NCBI GenBank assembly: GCA_964417895.1
Contig: CAYQJS010000003.1
Span: 62,001 to 126,000 of the forward strand
Length of the DNA: 64,000 nt
Reading direction: 5' to 3'
Source of the DNA: CAYQJS01 sp964417895
Lineage (GTDB): Bacteria; Chloroflexota; UBA6077; SHYK01
Shown one piece after another: positions 44,253 to 53,355 of this stretch (positions within the stretch are counted from its first letter, which is position 1; each line of letters opens with the position of its first letter). Position numbers and translations under genes: made by a program. The notes beneath the pieces were generated by a model that ran no database searches, was not told where the DNA came from, and saw only the letters and a list, made by a program, of their open reading frames with translations.

Positions 44253-44945
44253 CTACTTCATTGGCGAGAAGGCCGTCGGCTCCATCATGATGTTCACCGT
44301 GCGCTCAACCAGGGGTCCATCCGGCTCGCTCTCGGCGAACACCCGCTGGCGCTCGGGGTCGGCGCGGAACTCGTCGAAGCAGCGCGTCCGCTCCTCGTAG
44401 CTTTCCCATGCGAGCATGTACACCAGCTGGTGGTTGTGGCCGCCCATGAACGGTGTCCAGTAGCCGACCTGCCGAAAGCCGTGCCCCTGGAAGCAACCCC
44501 TCGTGAAACTGCCGAAGCGGTGCACCAGCGCCGGCAGCTTACCCGGCATTGCATCGTACTCTCGCAGCTCGAAGAGATAGGGGCGCCGCCCCGCTGCGTC
44601 GGGGCCGTAGGGGGTGCCCGCGTCGAGCGGTGAGAAGTCGGTGGGCTGCATGAGCAGGTTGTTCACGCGCCGCACCAGCGGCCCGTCCCGCTCGGTTTCG
44701 GCCCACTTCCCCGCTCGCTCGGGGTCAGCTTGCCAGGCCGACCACTTCTTCATCCGCTCCTCGAGGCTCTCCCAGCCCCAGATGTAGATCACCTGGTTGT
44801 TGAAGGAGCCCACGTCTGGAGTCCAGAAGCCCACCAGGCGAAAGCCATAGTCCTTCCACTTGTGGACGGTGAAGCTGCCGAAGCGGTCGAGCAAGGCGGG
44901 CCGCTTGCCGGGCATCACCTCGTACTTGCGCAGCTCGTAGAGCAT
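44253..44945 (-). CDS. NIPSNAP-family protein, two tandem domains
   Basis: 230 residues made of two ~105-residue repeats of the NIPSNAP (dimeric alpha-beta barrel) fold: MLYELRKYEVMPGKRPALLD ... IYIWGWESLEERMKKW, then YLFELREYDAMPGKLPALVH ... VYMLAWESYEERTRCF. A single protein may thus mimic the usual dimer. GGAGGTACGCC precedes the ATG. Family members are small and often accompany catabolic genes; biochemical role not settled. Single gene, divergent from the DUF-type pair at 45061. Confidence 0.85.
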   Translation of the reverse strand: MLYELRKYEVMPGKRPALLDRFGSFTVHKWKDYGFRLVGFWTPDVGSFNNQVIYIWGWESLEERMKKWSAWQADPERAGKWAETERDGPLVRRVNNLLMQPTDFSPLDAGTPYGPDAAGRRPYLFELREYDAMPGKLPALVHRFGSFTRGCFQGHGFRQVGYWTPFMGGHNHQLVYMLAWESYEERTRCFDEFRADPERQRVFAESEPDGPLVERTVNIMMEPTAFSPMK

Positions 44946-45060
44946 GGCGTACCTCCGCTAGGGCGCTCGTGCGCCTTAGTAACGTGACAGTTGGTTATCT
45001 CTGCGTTCTCCGAACCCATGGGATAATAGCGCAACCCTCGGAGAGAGGGGAGGTGAGCCC

Positions 45061-45288
45061 GTGACCGCGGCAAACGAAGAACGCAAGCGACAAGCCGACG
45101 CTCTCTACGAACGCTACGGCCGACCGCTCGAGACACAGCACCGCGGCGAGTACGTCGCCATTGCCCCCGATGGAAGGACACTCCTTGGCCCAGGTGTCCG
45201 TGAGGTCCTCCTGGAGGCGAAGGCCACTTTTGGCCCGGGTAACTTCATCTTCAAGCTCGGAGAGAAGGCTGTCGGCAAGTGGCGATGA
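45061..45288 (+). CDS. Small conserved hypothetical protein upstream of a protease-like gene
   Basis: 75 residues, GTG start after GGGGAGGTGAG. The segment HRGEYVAIAPDGRTLLGPGV and the ending FIFKLGEKAVGKWR resemble small proteins encoded in front of retropepsin-like genes (recognition from memory). Overlaps the next gene by 4 nt (ATGA), indicating coupled translation. Function unknown. Confidence 0.6.
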   Translation: MTAANEERKRQADALYERYGRPLETQHRGEYVAIAPDGRTLLGPGVREVLLEAKATFGPGNFIFKLGEKAVGKWR

Positions 45289-45470
45289 GCCAGTCGCTCA
45301 CTAGCTCGCACTTCCCCTACGTGCCCCTGCATCTTCAGATGGGCCACCGCGACGCCGATGTCGAGGCCCTGCTTGACACCGGATTTGACGCTTCAGAATT
45401 ATCCTCGAACATGGCCAACGCCTCATCGTGGAGCCATAACGCGCATGGCTCCCCAGAGCTCGTCCGTTAG
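45285..45470 (+). CDS. Truncated retropepsin-like aspartic protease
   Basis: 61 residues. FPYVPLHLQM followed by VEALLDTGFDAS contains the catalytic D-T-G of clan AA (retroviral-type) aspartic proteases, in which LDTGFDG is common. The normal ~110-130-residue domain is cut short: after DTGFDAS the sequence (ELSSNMANASSW) is not family-like, suggesting a frameshift or deletion near 45400. Such proteases act as dimers; this product is unlikely to fold fully. Confidence 0.5.
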   Translation: MSQSLTSSHFPYVPLHLQMGHRDADVEALLDTGFDASELSSNMANASSWSHNAHGSPELVR

Positions 45471-45516
45471 TCTTTATGGAGGCGCCCGGCGGGCACCATG
45501 GTGACGGAGGTATGAG

Positions 45517-46629
45517 ATGGACGCACAGGCCGCACCCGGCCGTTTTCCAGTTGTTGGCGATGGAAGTGGACTGGAGGCGGATGAGCGCTTTTACCCTGAG
45601 GAGCTGCAGCTCGCTTTTCGCAACCGAGGCATGCCGCAGGAGGGGCTCCGCTACCCCATCACGCCGACCGGCATGCACTACCTCCTCATCCACTTCGACA
45701 TCCCGGACGTTGACGCCGATCCTTGGCGTCTGACCGTGCAGGGGATGGTGTCGCGACCGCTGCGCCTGAGTCTGGACGATATCACGAGGCGGCCGGCGAG
45801 CACCGTCGTCGCTACGATGGAGTGTGCTGGGAACGGGCGCGCGCTTCTCACGCCTCGCCCCCTGAGCCAGCCGTGGCTGGTGCACGCCATCGGGACGGCC
45901 GAGTGGACCGGGATCCCGCTCAGGGGAGTCCTGGAGGAGGCGGGCATTCGCGACGAGGCCGTCGAGGTCCTGTTCACCGGGCTTGATCGGGGCGTGCAGG
46001 GAGACGAGGCCCAGTACTACCAGCGCAGCCTCACGATCGACGAGGCGACGCGCGACGAGGTACTGCTCGCCTACCTCATGAACGGGGAGCCGCTCCAGCC
46101 TCAGCATGGCTACCCGTTACGTCTCATCGTCCCCGGCTGGTACGGCATGACCAGTGTGAAATGGCTGGACCGGATCGAGGCAATCGGGCAGCCGTTCGAG
46201 GGGTACCAGCAGCAGACGGCGTACAGGTACAACGAGAGCGCCGATGATCCCGGCGAGCCGGTCACCCTGATGCGGGTGCGAGCGCTCATGGTGCCCCCTG
46301 GGATCCCGGACTTTATGACGCGCACCCGCCTCGTCGAGGCGGGCCCTGTCATGCTGGCGGGGCGGGCGTGGGCCGGGCGCGCGGACATCGCCCGGGTCGA
46401 GGTCAGTGTGGGTGGGGGTGCTAGCTGGTCCGACGCGCAGCTGGGCGAAAGAGTTTCGGCGTACGGATGGAGAGCCTGGTCCTTCAGGTGGGAGGCGAGG
46501 CCGGGTCGCTACATCCTGTGCGCCCGTTCGACGGATATCGACGGCAACGTGCAGCCCTCGACGTCCCGGTGGAGCCGGCAGGGGATGGGAAACAATGCTG
46601 TGCAGCGCATCAGCGTGGTAGTGGAGTGA
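45517..46629 (+). CDS. Sulfite oxidase-like molybdopterin enzyme
   Basis: 370 residues, GGAGGTATG before the ATG. The molybdenum-ligating Cys is C103 in ATMECAGNGR. FTGLDRGVQGDEAQYYQRSL and HGYPLRLIVPGWYGMTSVKW are family hallmarks, and the C-terminal dimerisation domain (VEVSVGGGASWSDAQLG) is present. No Tat or Sec signal and no haem domain, so it is presumably cytosolic and passes electrons to an unidentified partner. Oxidises sulfite or reduces S/N-oxides; direction not predictable. Confidence 0.88.
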   Translation: MDAQAAPGRFPVVGDGSGLEADERFYPEELQLAFRNRGMPQEGLRYPITPTGMHYLLIHFDIPDVDADPWRLTVQGMVSRPLRLSLDDITRRPASTVVATMECAGNGRALLTPRPLSQPWLVHAIGTAEWTGIPLRGVLEEAGIRDEAVEVLFTGLDRGVQGDEAQYYQRSLTIDEATRDEVLLAYLMNGEPLQPQHGYPLRLIVPGWYGMTSVKWLDRIEAIGQPFEGYQQQTAYRYNESADDPGEPVTLMRVRALMVPPGIPDFMTRTRLVEAGPVMLAGRAWAGRADIARVEVSVGGGASWSDAQLGERVSAYGWRAWSFRWEARPGRYILCARSTDIDGNVQPSTSRWSRQGMGNNAVQRISVVVE

Positions 46630-46745
46630 CCGGCAGCGTGTCTCTGAAGATCGGCTTTGACCACGCACGCCAGGGGCGGGTACGACATTGGTGGTTGGGC
46701 CTGGCGTCGCGGTTATCTCATTGTGGCTGGGAGCTGCGCTGGACC
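46629..46745 (-). pseudogene. Remnant duplicate of part of the 47448-49550 membrane protein gene
   Basis: About 115 bp here align by eye with 47687-47803 (both contain ACCGGCAGCGTGT and GTGGCTGGGAGCTGCGCTGG) at roughly four matches in five. In the intact gene this stretch encodes part of the C-terminal extracellular domain. The remnant starts exactly at the stop of the sulfite-oxidase-like gene and supplies the last codons of the gene at 46718. It points to loss of a second copy by deletion. Confidence 0.7.
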
Positions 46746-47299
46746 AGAGTTCCGATGCCGATGGCTAAAAGAATCAGATAGTAGGCAAAGGGCGGCACGT
46801 CCTTGAATATGACGTAGGTCCCGAAAAGCATCGCGCCTGCGATGACCCCGACGAGCCCCATCCACCGCGGGTAGTCCGTTTGCAGCAATCCGTATCCATA
46901 TGCAATCAGGGCAGCCTGCATCGACAGCGTATAGACGACGAACGGCCATCCAAGGGTCTGATCCTGAAAGACTATCGCCGGCAATAGCGTGATTCGTAAG
47001 TACTCGATACCAACCCAGCAGAGCGTGCTGACTACGATGGCCGCGAGCCCCACAAGGGCGGGTATCGATGCGCTTGTGCGGGCGAGAGAAAACGTAAGCA
47101 ACGAGAGCCCAACCGCCGCCAGAGCTCCTCCAAGGGCAAACACAATATGCGAGACGACCCAGGCCACCCGCTCTCCCTCCACGCGGGCGATTTGAGCCTG
47201 GACGTCGCGTTCGGCATAGACAGACGAAATCGGCATGAATGCGGCAACCAGAAAAACGAGGGACCCGATCACTAACAGGAGCCCTGAGGCCTTGTTCAC
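46718..47299 (-). CDS. Integral membrane protein of unknown function
   Basis: 193 residues, GTG start after GAGGTGG. About six membrane helices: LLLVIGSLVFLVAAFMP, VSHIVFALGGALAAVGLSLL, ALVGLAAIVVSTLCWVG, TLSMQAALIAYGYGLL, LVGVIAGAMLFGTYVIF and YYLILLAIGIGTLVQ. No family recognised. Its last codons lie in the duplicated remnant, so the C-terminus may be non-native. Same strand as the larger membrane protein gene, 148 bp away. Confidence 0.65.
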   Translation of the reverse strand: MNKASGLLLVIGSLVFLVAAFMPISSVYAERDVQAQIARVEGERVAWVVSHIVFALGGALAAVGLSLLTFSLARTSASIPALVGLAAIVVSTLCWVGIEYLRITLLPAIVFQDQTLGWPFVVYTLSMQAALIAYGYGLLQTDYPRWMGLVGVIAGAMLFGTYVIFKDVPPFAYYLILLAIGIGTLVQRSSQPQ

Positions 47300-47447
47300 A
47301 TGCCACCTCTACGAGCTGAGTTTCGCCGACTTGCACGCTACCACTATGGCCAGGGTTCGTGGGGCAGGCCCCAAACAGGCTGCACGAAGGAATGGCGCAA
47401 GGATCTCATCACGCTGTTTAGCGTCCCCTCACGTGTTAAAAGCGGTT

Positions 47448-49550
47448 TCACATCGTGCTCACTCTACCTGCAATAACTCTATTCCCAGCAGAGCCAGCCA
47501 ATCGAGCCCGAGCAAATGCGAGGATTCCCCAAACGGGCGCCAGCCCGATTCCCCACGCGACCGGTCCTGGCATTGCAGTGGCCGGCGGTTCGGCTAGGAC
47601 GGCGGCGTCACCGCTAGCCGACCCCAGGGGCCCGTTGACGTTGATCTCGAGAAGCCAGTTCCCGCTAACCGGTAGATTGACGGTACCGGCAGCGTGTCCC
47701 TGAGGATCGACTTCGACCATGCGCGCTCGGACGGGTACGGCATTGGTGGTAGGGCCCGGCACGGCGGTTACTTCATAGTGGCTGGGAGCTGCGCTGGACG
47801 CCAGTGGGGCGACCTCGAAGCTAAGCTCTCGTCCGCCCGCGGGCTGCGTGTAGTACGACACCTCGATAACGTACGGACCGAGACGCGTCTGTGCGGACGA
47901 TAAGGGCGCGGCGTCGTGGGCGAACGCGGGAACCGTTTCCAGGACACCCAGTAGTACGGCCATTCCAGCGGCAGAGCGAAGCGCTGGAAGGAGCGTCCGT
48001 GGGCGCCAAATCGGCTGCGTTCTCGTAAGCCGGGGCTCGACGACGCGAGCCAGCCCGATGCCGAGCAGAGCGCCCACCGCCGCTGCCGCGGCGGATGATG
48101 GGAGGGCGAGGAGCGCAGCGAGTTTAAGGTCTACGCCCGGGAAGAACACCGGGACGAGGCTGGTCCACGGGCGGTCGATAAGCAGGCTGGTCGCCGTAGC
48201 AAAGACGGCCACGCACCCGGCGGTGAGCGCGACTGGCTTGCCTGTTCGGCGGGCCCACCAGGCGGCGATGCCCACGGCTGCGCTGGTGAGCATCAGGGAG
48301 CCGCTGGGGACTGCCTGCGGCGCCACCGCGATTTGTGGCGCATTCGGGCGGAATTGGAGCGACTGGGCCGCGGACACCGCCGCGGTAGCCAATGGGACAA
48401 GCCGCAGCAGCGCCTGACGCATCACCAGAACCAGTGACGCAACGAGGAGTCCTCCCCTGGGGCCCAGCAGGAGTGTGGCACACACGGAGGTGATGGGTAC
48501 GGCCAATCCGGCCAGGATCGGATACAAGGCCACGGGCAGGCCGCCCACAAATGCGACGCCACTGCGGCCCTGCGTCTCGGTGATCAGAAGCAAGTAAACG
48601 CATAGAGTGCCAGCCAGCGCCGCGCCCACGCTTAGCTGCGCAACCACTCCGCCAGTTCGGCGCAGAGCCGCGACCGCCTCAATGGTTGCCCCGATCCCCG
48701 CCATGCCCATGCCTGAGATGATCATCACGTGGAATGGCGCCAAAGACACATCGATGCCATACAACGCATGCCAGTAGTCGTCAAGAGGAAACGAAATAGC
48801 GGCCAGCATCGCCCCAAAGCCGGAAAGCGTCTGGCCAGGGGAGGCCTGGCAGGCGCCGATTATGCTTCGAACGAAACCCACACGGCGAATTGGCCAGGCC
48901 CGCGCGAGGACCGCCACGAGGCTGGTCAGGCCTACGAGCGCAATTGAGACCAGCATGACGACGTGGGGTACCGTGAACGCACGGTCGCGGCCAACTGCCA
49001 CATGCCACTGAATGTCCCAGGCCGTTCCCGCAAAGAAGGTGATGACCGCGCCCATGATGAGGACCGCCGGTATAGGCAGAGGAACGCTGCGCTGCGCGCG
49101 GGGCTCCAGGGGGCCATTCAGGCGAGCGGTGTGCACGCTGCGTCGGCTCGGCTCCGCCGGTTTCGAATCGTGCGGAGATCTCGTCTGTGCCCACAGAATC
49201 AGTGGGATTTGGGCCAGGGCGTAGGCAAGATGGGCAAGGTAATGATCGACGGTCTGTGCCGGCACGAAGGGCAAGAACGGGAGGGGGAGCGCCGACATCA
49301 TTCCCCCGACGCCCTGAATCCAGCCGTAGGCGGCTGCCGCGGTGCGCGCGGGGCCGCGGTACGAAGAGCGACGGAGCCAGACCTCCAGTGCAATTAGAAG
49401 GGCCAAGAACGGGATCGTCGCGTCCGGAGTGAGGCCCAGACTCAGGGGCACCCGGTGCACCTCGTGAACCCACAGCCCACCCCACGCGAGCAGCAACTTT
49501 GCTTCGACCGACCGAAGCGCGACGCCTAGAGAATTGAACACCGCGTTCAT
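47448..49550 (-). CDS. Large multi-pass membrane protein with C-terminal extracellular domain
   Basis: 700 residues; GGGAGGCAATC precedes the ATG at 49550. At least a dozen hydrophobic helices (for example LPIPAVLIMGAVITFFAG, VVMLVSIALVGLTSLVAVLA, TLCVYLLLITE, LLPALRSAAGMAVLLGVLE). After a signal-like helix near residue 520, a soluble region (SAQTRLGPYVIEVSYYTQPA, GNWLLEINVNGP) resembles YtkA/CopC-like beta-domains linked to copper handling, then a last helix. HDAAPLSSAQ just before it fits a mature domain start. Copper role is inference. Upstream lies a divergent position for the Crp-type regulator gene on the same strand. Confidence 0.65.
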   Translation of the reverse strand: MNAVFNSLGVALRSVEAKLLLAWGGLWVHEVHRVPLSLGLTPDATIPFLALLIALEVWLRRSSYRGPARTAAAAYGWIQGVGGMMSALPLPFLPFVPAQTVDHYLAHLAYALAQIPLILWAQTRSPHDSKPAEPSRRSVHTARLNGPLEPRAQRSVPLPIPAVLIMGAVITFFAGTAWDIQWHVAVGRDRAFTVPHVVMLVSIALVGLTSLVAVLARAWPIRRVGFVRSIIGACQASPGQTLSGFGAMLAAISFPLDDYWHALYGIDVSLAPFHVMIISGMGMAGIGATIEAVAALRRTGGVVAQLSVGAALAGTLCVYLLLITETQGRSGVAFVGGLPVALYPILAGLAVPITSVCATLLLGPRGGLLVASLVLVMRQALLRLVPLATAAVSAAQSLQFRPNAPQIAVAPQAVPSGSLMLTSAAVGIAAWWARRTGKPVALTAGCVAVFATATSLLIDRPWTSLVPVFFPGVDLKLAALLALPSSAAAAAVGALLGIGLARVVEPRLTRTQPIWRPRTLLPALRSAAGMAVLLGVLETVPAFAHDAAPLSSAQTRLGPYVIEVSYYTQPAGGRELSFEVAPLASSAAPSHYEVTAVPGPTTNAVPVRARMVEVDPQGHAAGTVNLPVSGNWLLEINVNGPLGSASGDAAVLAEPPATAMPGPVAWGIGLAPVWGILAFARARLAGSAGNRVIAGRVSTM

Positions 49551-49659
49551 GATTGCCTCCCTCAATGCTGCGCTCTCTCGTAGGAGTGCAGCTGAAGGCA
49601 GTCTATTCAGGCTGCGGATTTCTGTCTGTGATTGCCCTACGACTTGGAGGTGACTTTAG

Positions 49660-50346
49660 TCACGCATCTCCGATGCCCTCGGTTGCCGCATGCAGGTGGG
49701 CGGCATCGCGAATCACGATGCCCCCCCGGGTCGTGTCGACAAGCCCGAGGTCACGGAGATCGTGAAGGGCGCGGGCAACCACCTCGCGGGCGGAGCCAAC
49801 GGCGTCGGCCAGCGCCTGCTGACTGATCGGAACCACCGCGGGCAGTCCGGGATTGAGGTGAGCTGCTGCGACGTCCAGAAGGTGCCGCGCCACGCGCTGG
49901 CGTACGGAACCGAACGCGCTGACGCCGAAACTGCGGACCATTTGCTCTTGGCTCCTCGCCACTTCGGTTGCCAGAGCCCTGGCAACACGTGCGTCGGTCC
50001 TAATCAGCTCCCGCAGCTTGCCGATGTTCAGGAGCAGTCCCGTCGCATCGGTGAGGGCCTGTACGGCGATCGCCATCGGCGCTTCCAGGAACGCGAGCGC
50101 GGCGCCCGGGAGATTTCCGGGCACGAGGTAGCGCAGTGTCACCTCACGGCCGTCGGGTGCCGAGAGGTAGAACCGGAGCAGGCCCCGGACCACGAGTCCG
50201 CACCTCGGAGGGTCGCCCTCCCTGTACATGATGCTGCCGCCTGGAAAGTCAACTCGAAAGGAGCCTTCGAGAATCACCGCCTGCAGGTCATCTGGCAGCC
50301 CTGCCAGGCAACTTCGCTCCAACGCGTCTTGCAGGTCGCTATCCAT
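49660..50346 (-). CDS. Crp/Fnr-family transcriptional regulator
   Basis: 228 residues. N-terminal cyclic-nucleotide-binding-like beta barrel (RVDFPGGSIMYREGDPPRCG, LRYLVPGNLPG), long dimer helix and C-terminal winged helix with ISQQALADAVGSAREVVARA as the recognition motif. No Fe-S cysteine cluster, so it is not a classical Fnr; the ligand is unknown. It lies just upstream of, and on the same strand as, the large membrane protein gene and might control it. No clear ribosome-binding site before the ATG. Confidence 0.85.
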   Translation of the reverse strand: MDSDLQDALERSCLAGLPDDLQAVILEGSFRVDFPGGSIMYREGDPPRCGLVVRGLLRFYLSAPDGREVTLRYLVPGNLPGAALAFLEAPMAIAVQALTDATGLLLNIGKLRELIRTDARVARALATEVARSQEQMVRSFGVSAFGSVRQRVARHLLDVAAAHLNPGLPAVVPISQQALADAVGSAREVVARALHDLRDLGLVDTTRGGIVIRDAAHLHAATEGIGDA

Positions 50347-50435
50347 TGTGTCGTACGGAGCAGTTCATGAGCGGCTACCAGCGGACTCCGATCCGATCTC
50401 TTCGTCCATCGGGAGGACAAGGGCAATCCTACTCC

Positions 50436-50747
50436 CCGGGCGTCGATCCCGTGGGGGCGCTGCGGACCATGCGGCAGATGGCGAGCGAGGGGGGCGCCGT
50501 GCTCGTCGTCGACGAGCGCGTGGGCGACGCGTCCTCAGCCGCGGGCAACGACGTGGAGTGGATGATGTATGGGTGGAGCGTGCTGCACTGCCTGCCGGTG
50601 GGGAAGGCAGACGAGCCCTCGGCCGAGACGGGCACGGTCATGCGCACGGACACCCTGCGCGCCTACGCCCGCGCAGCCGGCTTTCGCGACGTGGCCATCG
50701 TGCCTGTCGAGAACTTCTTCTTTCGCTGCTACCGCCTGATCCCCTGA
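50436..50747 (+). pseudogene. C-terminal fragment of a class I SAM-dependent methyltransferase
   Basis: The readable part, LRTMRQMASEGGAVLVVDER to the end at FFFRCYRLIP, matches the last ~100 residues of O-methyltransferase-like proteins (VEWMMYGWSVLHCLPVG, TLRAYARAAGFRDVAIVPVE). The SAM-binding motif and everything before it are missing; the frame starts inside the Crp gene promoter. A remnant, not expected to be active. Confidence 0.65.
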
Positions 50748-50804
50748 CCACGGGTCTTAGTCCTTGCTGTGGGCAATCTCCTATGGAGGTCGGGATCACG
50801 GTCA

Positions 50805-50936
50805 CCCCCACCCAGCCCTCCCCCGTCAAGGGGGAGGGGGAAGAGAACCGGTCCCCTCCCCCCCCCGAGGGGCGGGGGAAGAGAACTGGTCCCCTCCCCC
50901 CCTGAGGGGGAGGGTTAGGGAGGGGGGTAACGCCCA
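50805..50936. repeat. Array of three GC-rich hairpin repeats
   Basis: Consecutive stems CCCTCCCCCGTCAAGGGGGAGGGG, CCCCTCCCCCCCCGAGGGGCGGGG and CCCCTCCCCCCCTGAGGGGGAGGG, the first two followed by AAGAGAAC(T/C)GGT. They fill much of the 400-bp gap between the methyltransferase fragment and the next binding-protein gene; the remainder (50937-51147) shows nothing recognisable except a start region for that gene. Confidence 0.7.
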
Positions 50937-51147
50937 CGTTAATGCGAAGCCTCTATCCAGTGGGAGTGGCCGGTCGCCGTTTTGGGGCGACCAAGCCCTG
51001 AATCACGCTGGCCTTGCTCGTGTTGACGCCCATTTGCGGTGACGGCTAGCATAACGGTGCCCAGGGGTCGATGCTCCTGGAGGAATTGGCGCCTCGCGGA
51101 CAAGGATGTCTCGCGCCGCGCGCAATGGCGCTGCGTCGAGGATGACG

Positions 51148-52884
51148 GTGCACAGGTCGAAGCGAAGCAAGCTGCGTGCCTTGAGCTCCGGGGGGCCGGC
51201 CCTCGCTGTCCTGCTCGTCCTTCTCAGCGCCTGTGCCCCCCAGCGGGCGCCGTCCGCGGTTCAGGGCGTGGGCGACGGCGCGGCACCATCGAGCGCGCCG
51301 AAGACCATCACGATGGCCGTCCAGCGGGAGCCCGCTGAGGGGTTCATTACCTTTTCCGGTGGCGCGAAGCGCGGCGGCGGGCACAATGCGCGCTTCGTCG
51401 TCCACAACTCGCTCATCTTCACCGACGAGCAGTTAGTCAACTATCCGCAGTTGGCCGCGGAGCTCATCTCCGTGGACCACGGCACCTGGCGCATCAACGC
51501 CGACGGCACCATGGACACCACGTGGAAGCTGCATCCCAACGTGAAGTGGCACGACGGCCGGCCCTTTACCAGCGACGATCTACTCTTCGGGTACACCGTG
51601 AAGAAGGACCGAGACGTGCCGTGGCGCAGCACGGGCCGCCCGGAGCTGATGCAGCGCGCGTCGACGCCCGACCCGCTGACCTTCGAGATTCACTGGTCCG
51701 CCCCCTACTTCCGGGCCAACGAGGCGCCCGACCTGGAGGCTTTGCCCAGGCACCTCTTGGAGGACGTATATCGCGACGACAAGCCGAACTTCGTGAACAG
51801 CCCGCGATTCACCACCGAGTTCATCGGCCTCGGCCCTTACAAGCTGGAGCGGTGGCAGCCAGGCTCCCACATGGAGTTTTCGCGCTTCGACGACTACTTC
51901 CGGGGCCGGCCCCCGTTCGACTCGGTGGTCCTCAGGTTCCTGGGGGATCCCAACACCATGGTCGCCAATGCCCTGGCCGGGAACGTCGACCTCCTGCTGC
52001 CCATCGGCATCGACGTGGAGGCCGCGCTGGAGATCCAGCGGCGCTGGGAGGGCACGGGCAACCGGGTGCGCTTCGTCCCCACGGACTTTCTCTGGCAAGT
52101 GGAGATCCAGCACCGGCCCGAGTATGCGCGCCCCACCTACGGTCTGACCGACCGGACTGTCCGACAGGCCTTCTACCATGCCATCGACCGCGCAACCCTG
52201 ACCGAGGTGGCCACCAGCAGCCTGGCTCCCGTCGCGGATAGCTGGTTCGCGCCGGGGGACGCCTTGCGGCGCGACCTCGAGCCGTCGATCCCGCAGTTCC
52301 CCTATGACCTCGCGCGCGCTCAGGGCCTGCTGGCCCAAGTCGGCTGGAACCGCGGCTCGGACGGCGTGCTGGTCCACGGGCAGACGGGCGAGCGCCTCGA
52401 GATCGAGCTGCGGGGCAACCAGGCAGGGGGCATCGAGAAGCAGCTCAATGTCGTCGCCGATGGCTGGAAGGCCCTGGGCGCGCGGGTGAACCTCTACGTC
52501 GTGCCTACCGCGCTCGAGGTCGACGCCGAGCACGCCGGCACCCTTCCTGGCGGCGTCGTCAAGTTCCAGGGTAGCGCGCCGTTCATCGAGAACCGCATGC
52601 ACACGCAGCACATCGCGGCGCCCGCCAACCGCTGGTCCGGCCGCAATCGGGCTGGCTACAGCAGCCCCAGGGTCGATAGCCTCCTGGACCGGCTCGTGGT
52701 GACCATCGATCCCGGGGAGCGCCTCGCCCTCCACCGAGAGCTGCTCGAAGCGCAGATGGGCGACGTCGCCCTGATGCCGCTGTGGTGGGAGGTGTCGCCC
52801 GTTCCCATGGTCAGGGGGCTCGACGGTCCCATCGGCGGCCAGGTTGACGTGATCTCGGACTTCTTCAGGTGGCGGCGCGACTGA
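51148..52884 (+). CDS. ABC transporter family 5 solute-binding lipoprotein
   Basis: 578 residues from the GTG at 51148, which has GAGG six nt upstream; ATGs at 51106 and 51142 lack good spacing. Lipobox LLSAC (Cys29). SBP_bac_5 core: KLHPNVKWHDGRPFTSDDLL, TTEFIGLGPYKLERWQPGSH, RQAFYHAIDRATL. It ends DFFRWRRD and so lacks the WNxHEW tail of its paralogs, marking it as the most divergent of the eight. Followed 56 bp later by a RidA gene. Ligand unknown. Confidence 0.85.
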   Translation: MHRSKRSKLRALSSGGPALAVLLVLLSACAPQRAPSAVQGVGDGAAPSSAPKTITMAVQREPAEGFITFSGGAKRGGGHNARFVVHNSLIFTDEQLVNYPQLAAELISVDHGTWRINADGTMDTTWKLHPNVKWHDGRPFTSDDLLFGYTVKKDRDVPWRSTGRPELMQRASTPDPLTFEIHWSAPYFRANEAPDLEALPRHLLEDVYRDDKPNFVNSPRFTTEFIGLGPYKLERWQPGSHMEFSRFDDYFRGRPPFDSVVLRFLGDPNTMVANALAGNVDLLLPIGIDVEAALEIQRRWEGTGNRVRFVPTDFLWQVEIQHRPEYARPTYGLTDRTVRQAFYHAIDRATLTEVATSSLAPVADSWFAPGDALRRDLEPSIPQFPYDLARAQGLLAQVGWNRGSDGVLVHGQTGERLEIELRGNQAGGIEKQLNVVADGWKALGARVNLYVVPTALEVDAEHAGTLPGGVVKFQGSAPFIENRMHTQHIAAPANRWSGRNRAGYSSPRVDSLLDRLVVTIDPGERLALHRELLEAQMGDVALMPLWWEVSPVPMVRGLDGPIGGQVDVISDFFRWRRD

Positions 52885-52940
52885 CCGGAGCCCGCTATAC
52901 TGGACTCCGCCAAGGACAACACATAACGGAGGGAGAACTC

Positions 52941-53336
52941 ATGGCAAGCACGACGAGCAAGCGCGTCAGCCTTAACCTGCCGCACATGGCCCACGGCGCT
53001 CCGATCCCGATGGGGTGCAAGATCGGAAACATGGTCTACTCGTCCGGCATCGGCGGCACCAACGCCGAGGGCAAGATGCCCTCAGACCCGAACGAACAGG
53101 CCGAGCAGATGTTCGAGAACATCCGGCAGTTCATCGAGATCGCCGGTGGCACGCCCGAGGACATCATCCACGTCAGGATCCTGATGAAGGATCGTGGGCA
53201 GCGGGAGGCTATCAACAAGCCGTGGCAAGCCCTGTTCCCCGACGAACACAGCCGACCCGCTCGCCATGCTCTGGAGACCAACCTGGGCGGCCAGTTCCTG
53301 TTCCAGGCCGAGATCGTCGCGGTCGTCGGCGGGTAG
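52941..53336 (+). CDS. RidA-family enamine/imine deaminase
   Basis: 131 residues, standard size; GGAGGGAGAACTC precedes the ATG. The key Arg of RidA proteins is R108 (SRPARHALET) and the conserved Glu is E124 (FLFQAEIVAV). VYSSGIGGTNAEGKMPSD and QMFENIRQFIEIAGGTPEDI are family segments. Members hydrolyse reactive enamines formed by PLP enzymes or take part in catabolic pathways. A TATACT box lies at 52896-52901. It sits between two binding-protein genes on the same strand. Confidence 0.9.
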   Translation: MASTTSKRVSLNLPHMAHGAPIPMGCKIGNMVYSSGIGGTNAEGKMPSDPNEQAEQMFENIRQFIEIAGGTPEDIIHVRILMKDRGQREAINKPWQALFPDEHSRPARHALETNLGGQFLFQAEIVAVVGG

Positions 53337-53355
53337 GGCGCGCGGTAAATGAAAC

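Noticed and set aside
50805..50936. Possible CRISPR array because of repeated units with short spacers.
   Set aside because: Units are palindromic GC hairpins of unequal length with near-identical spacers, and no cas gene is present.
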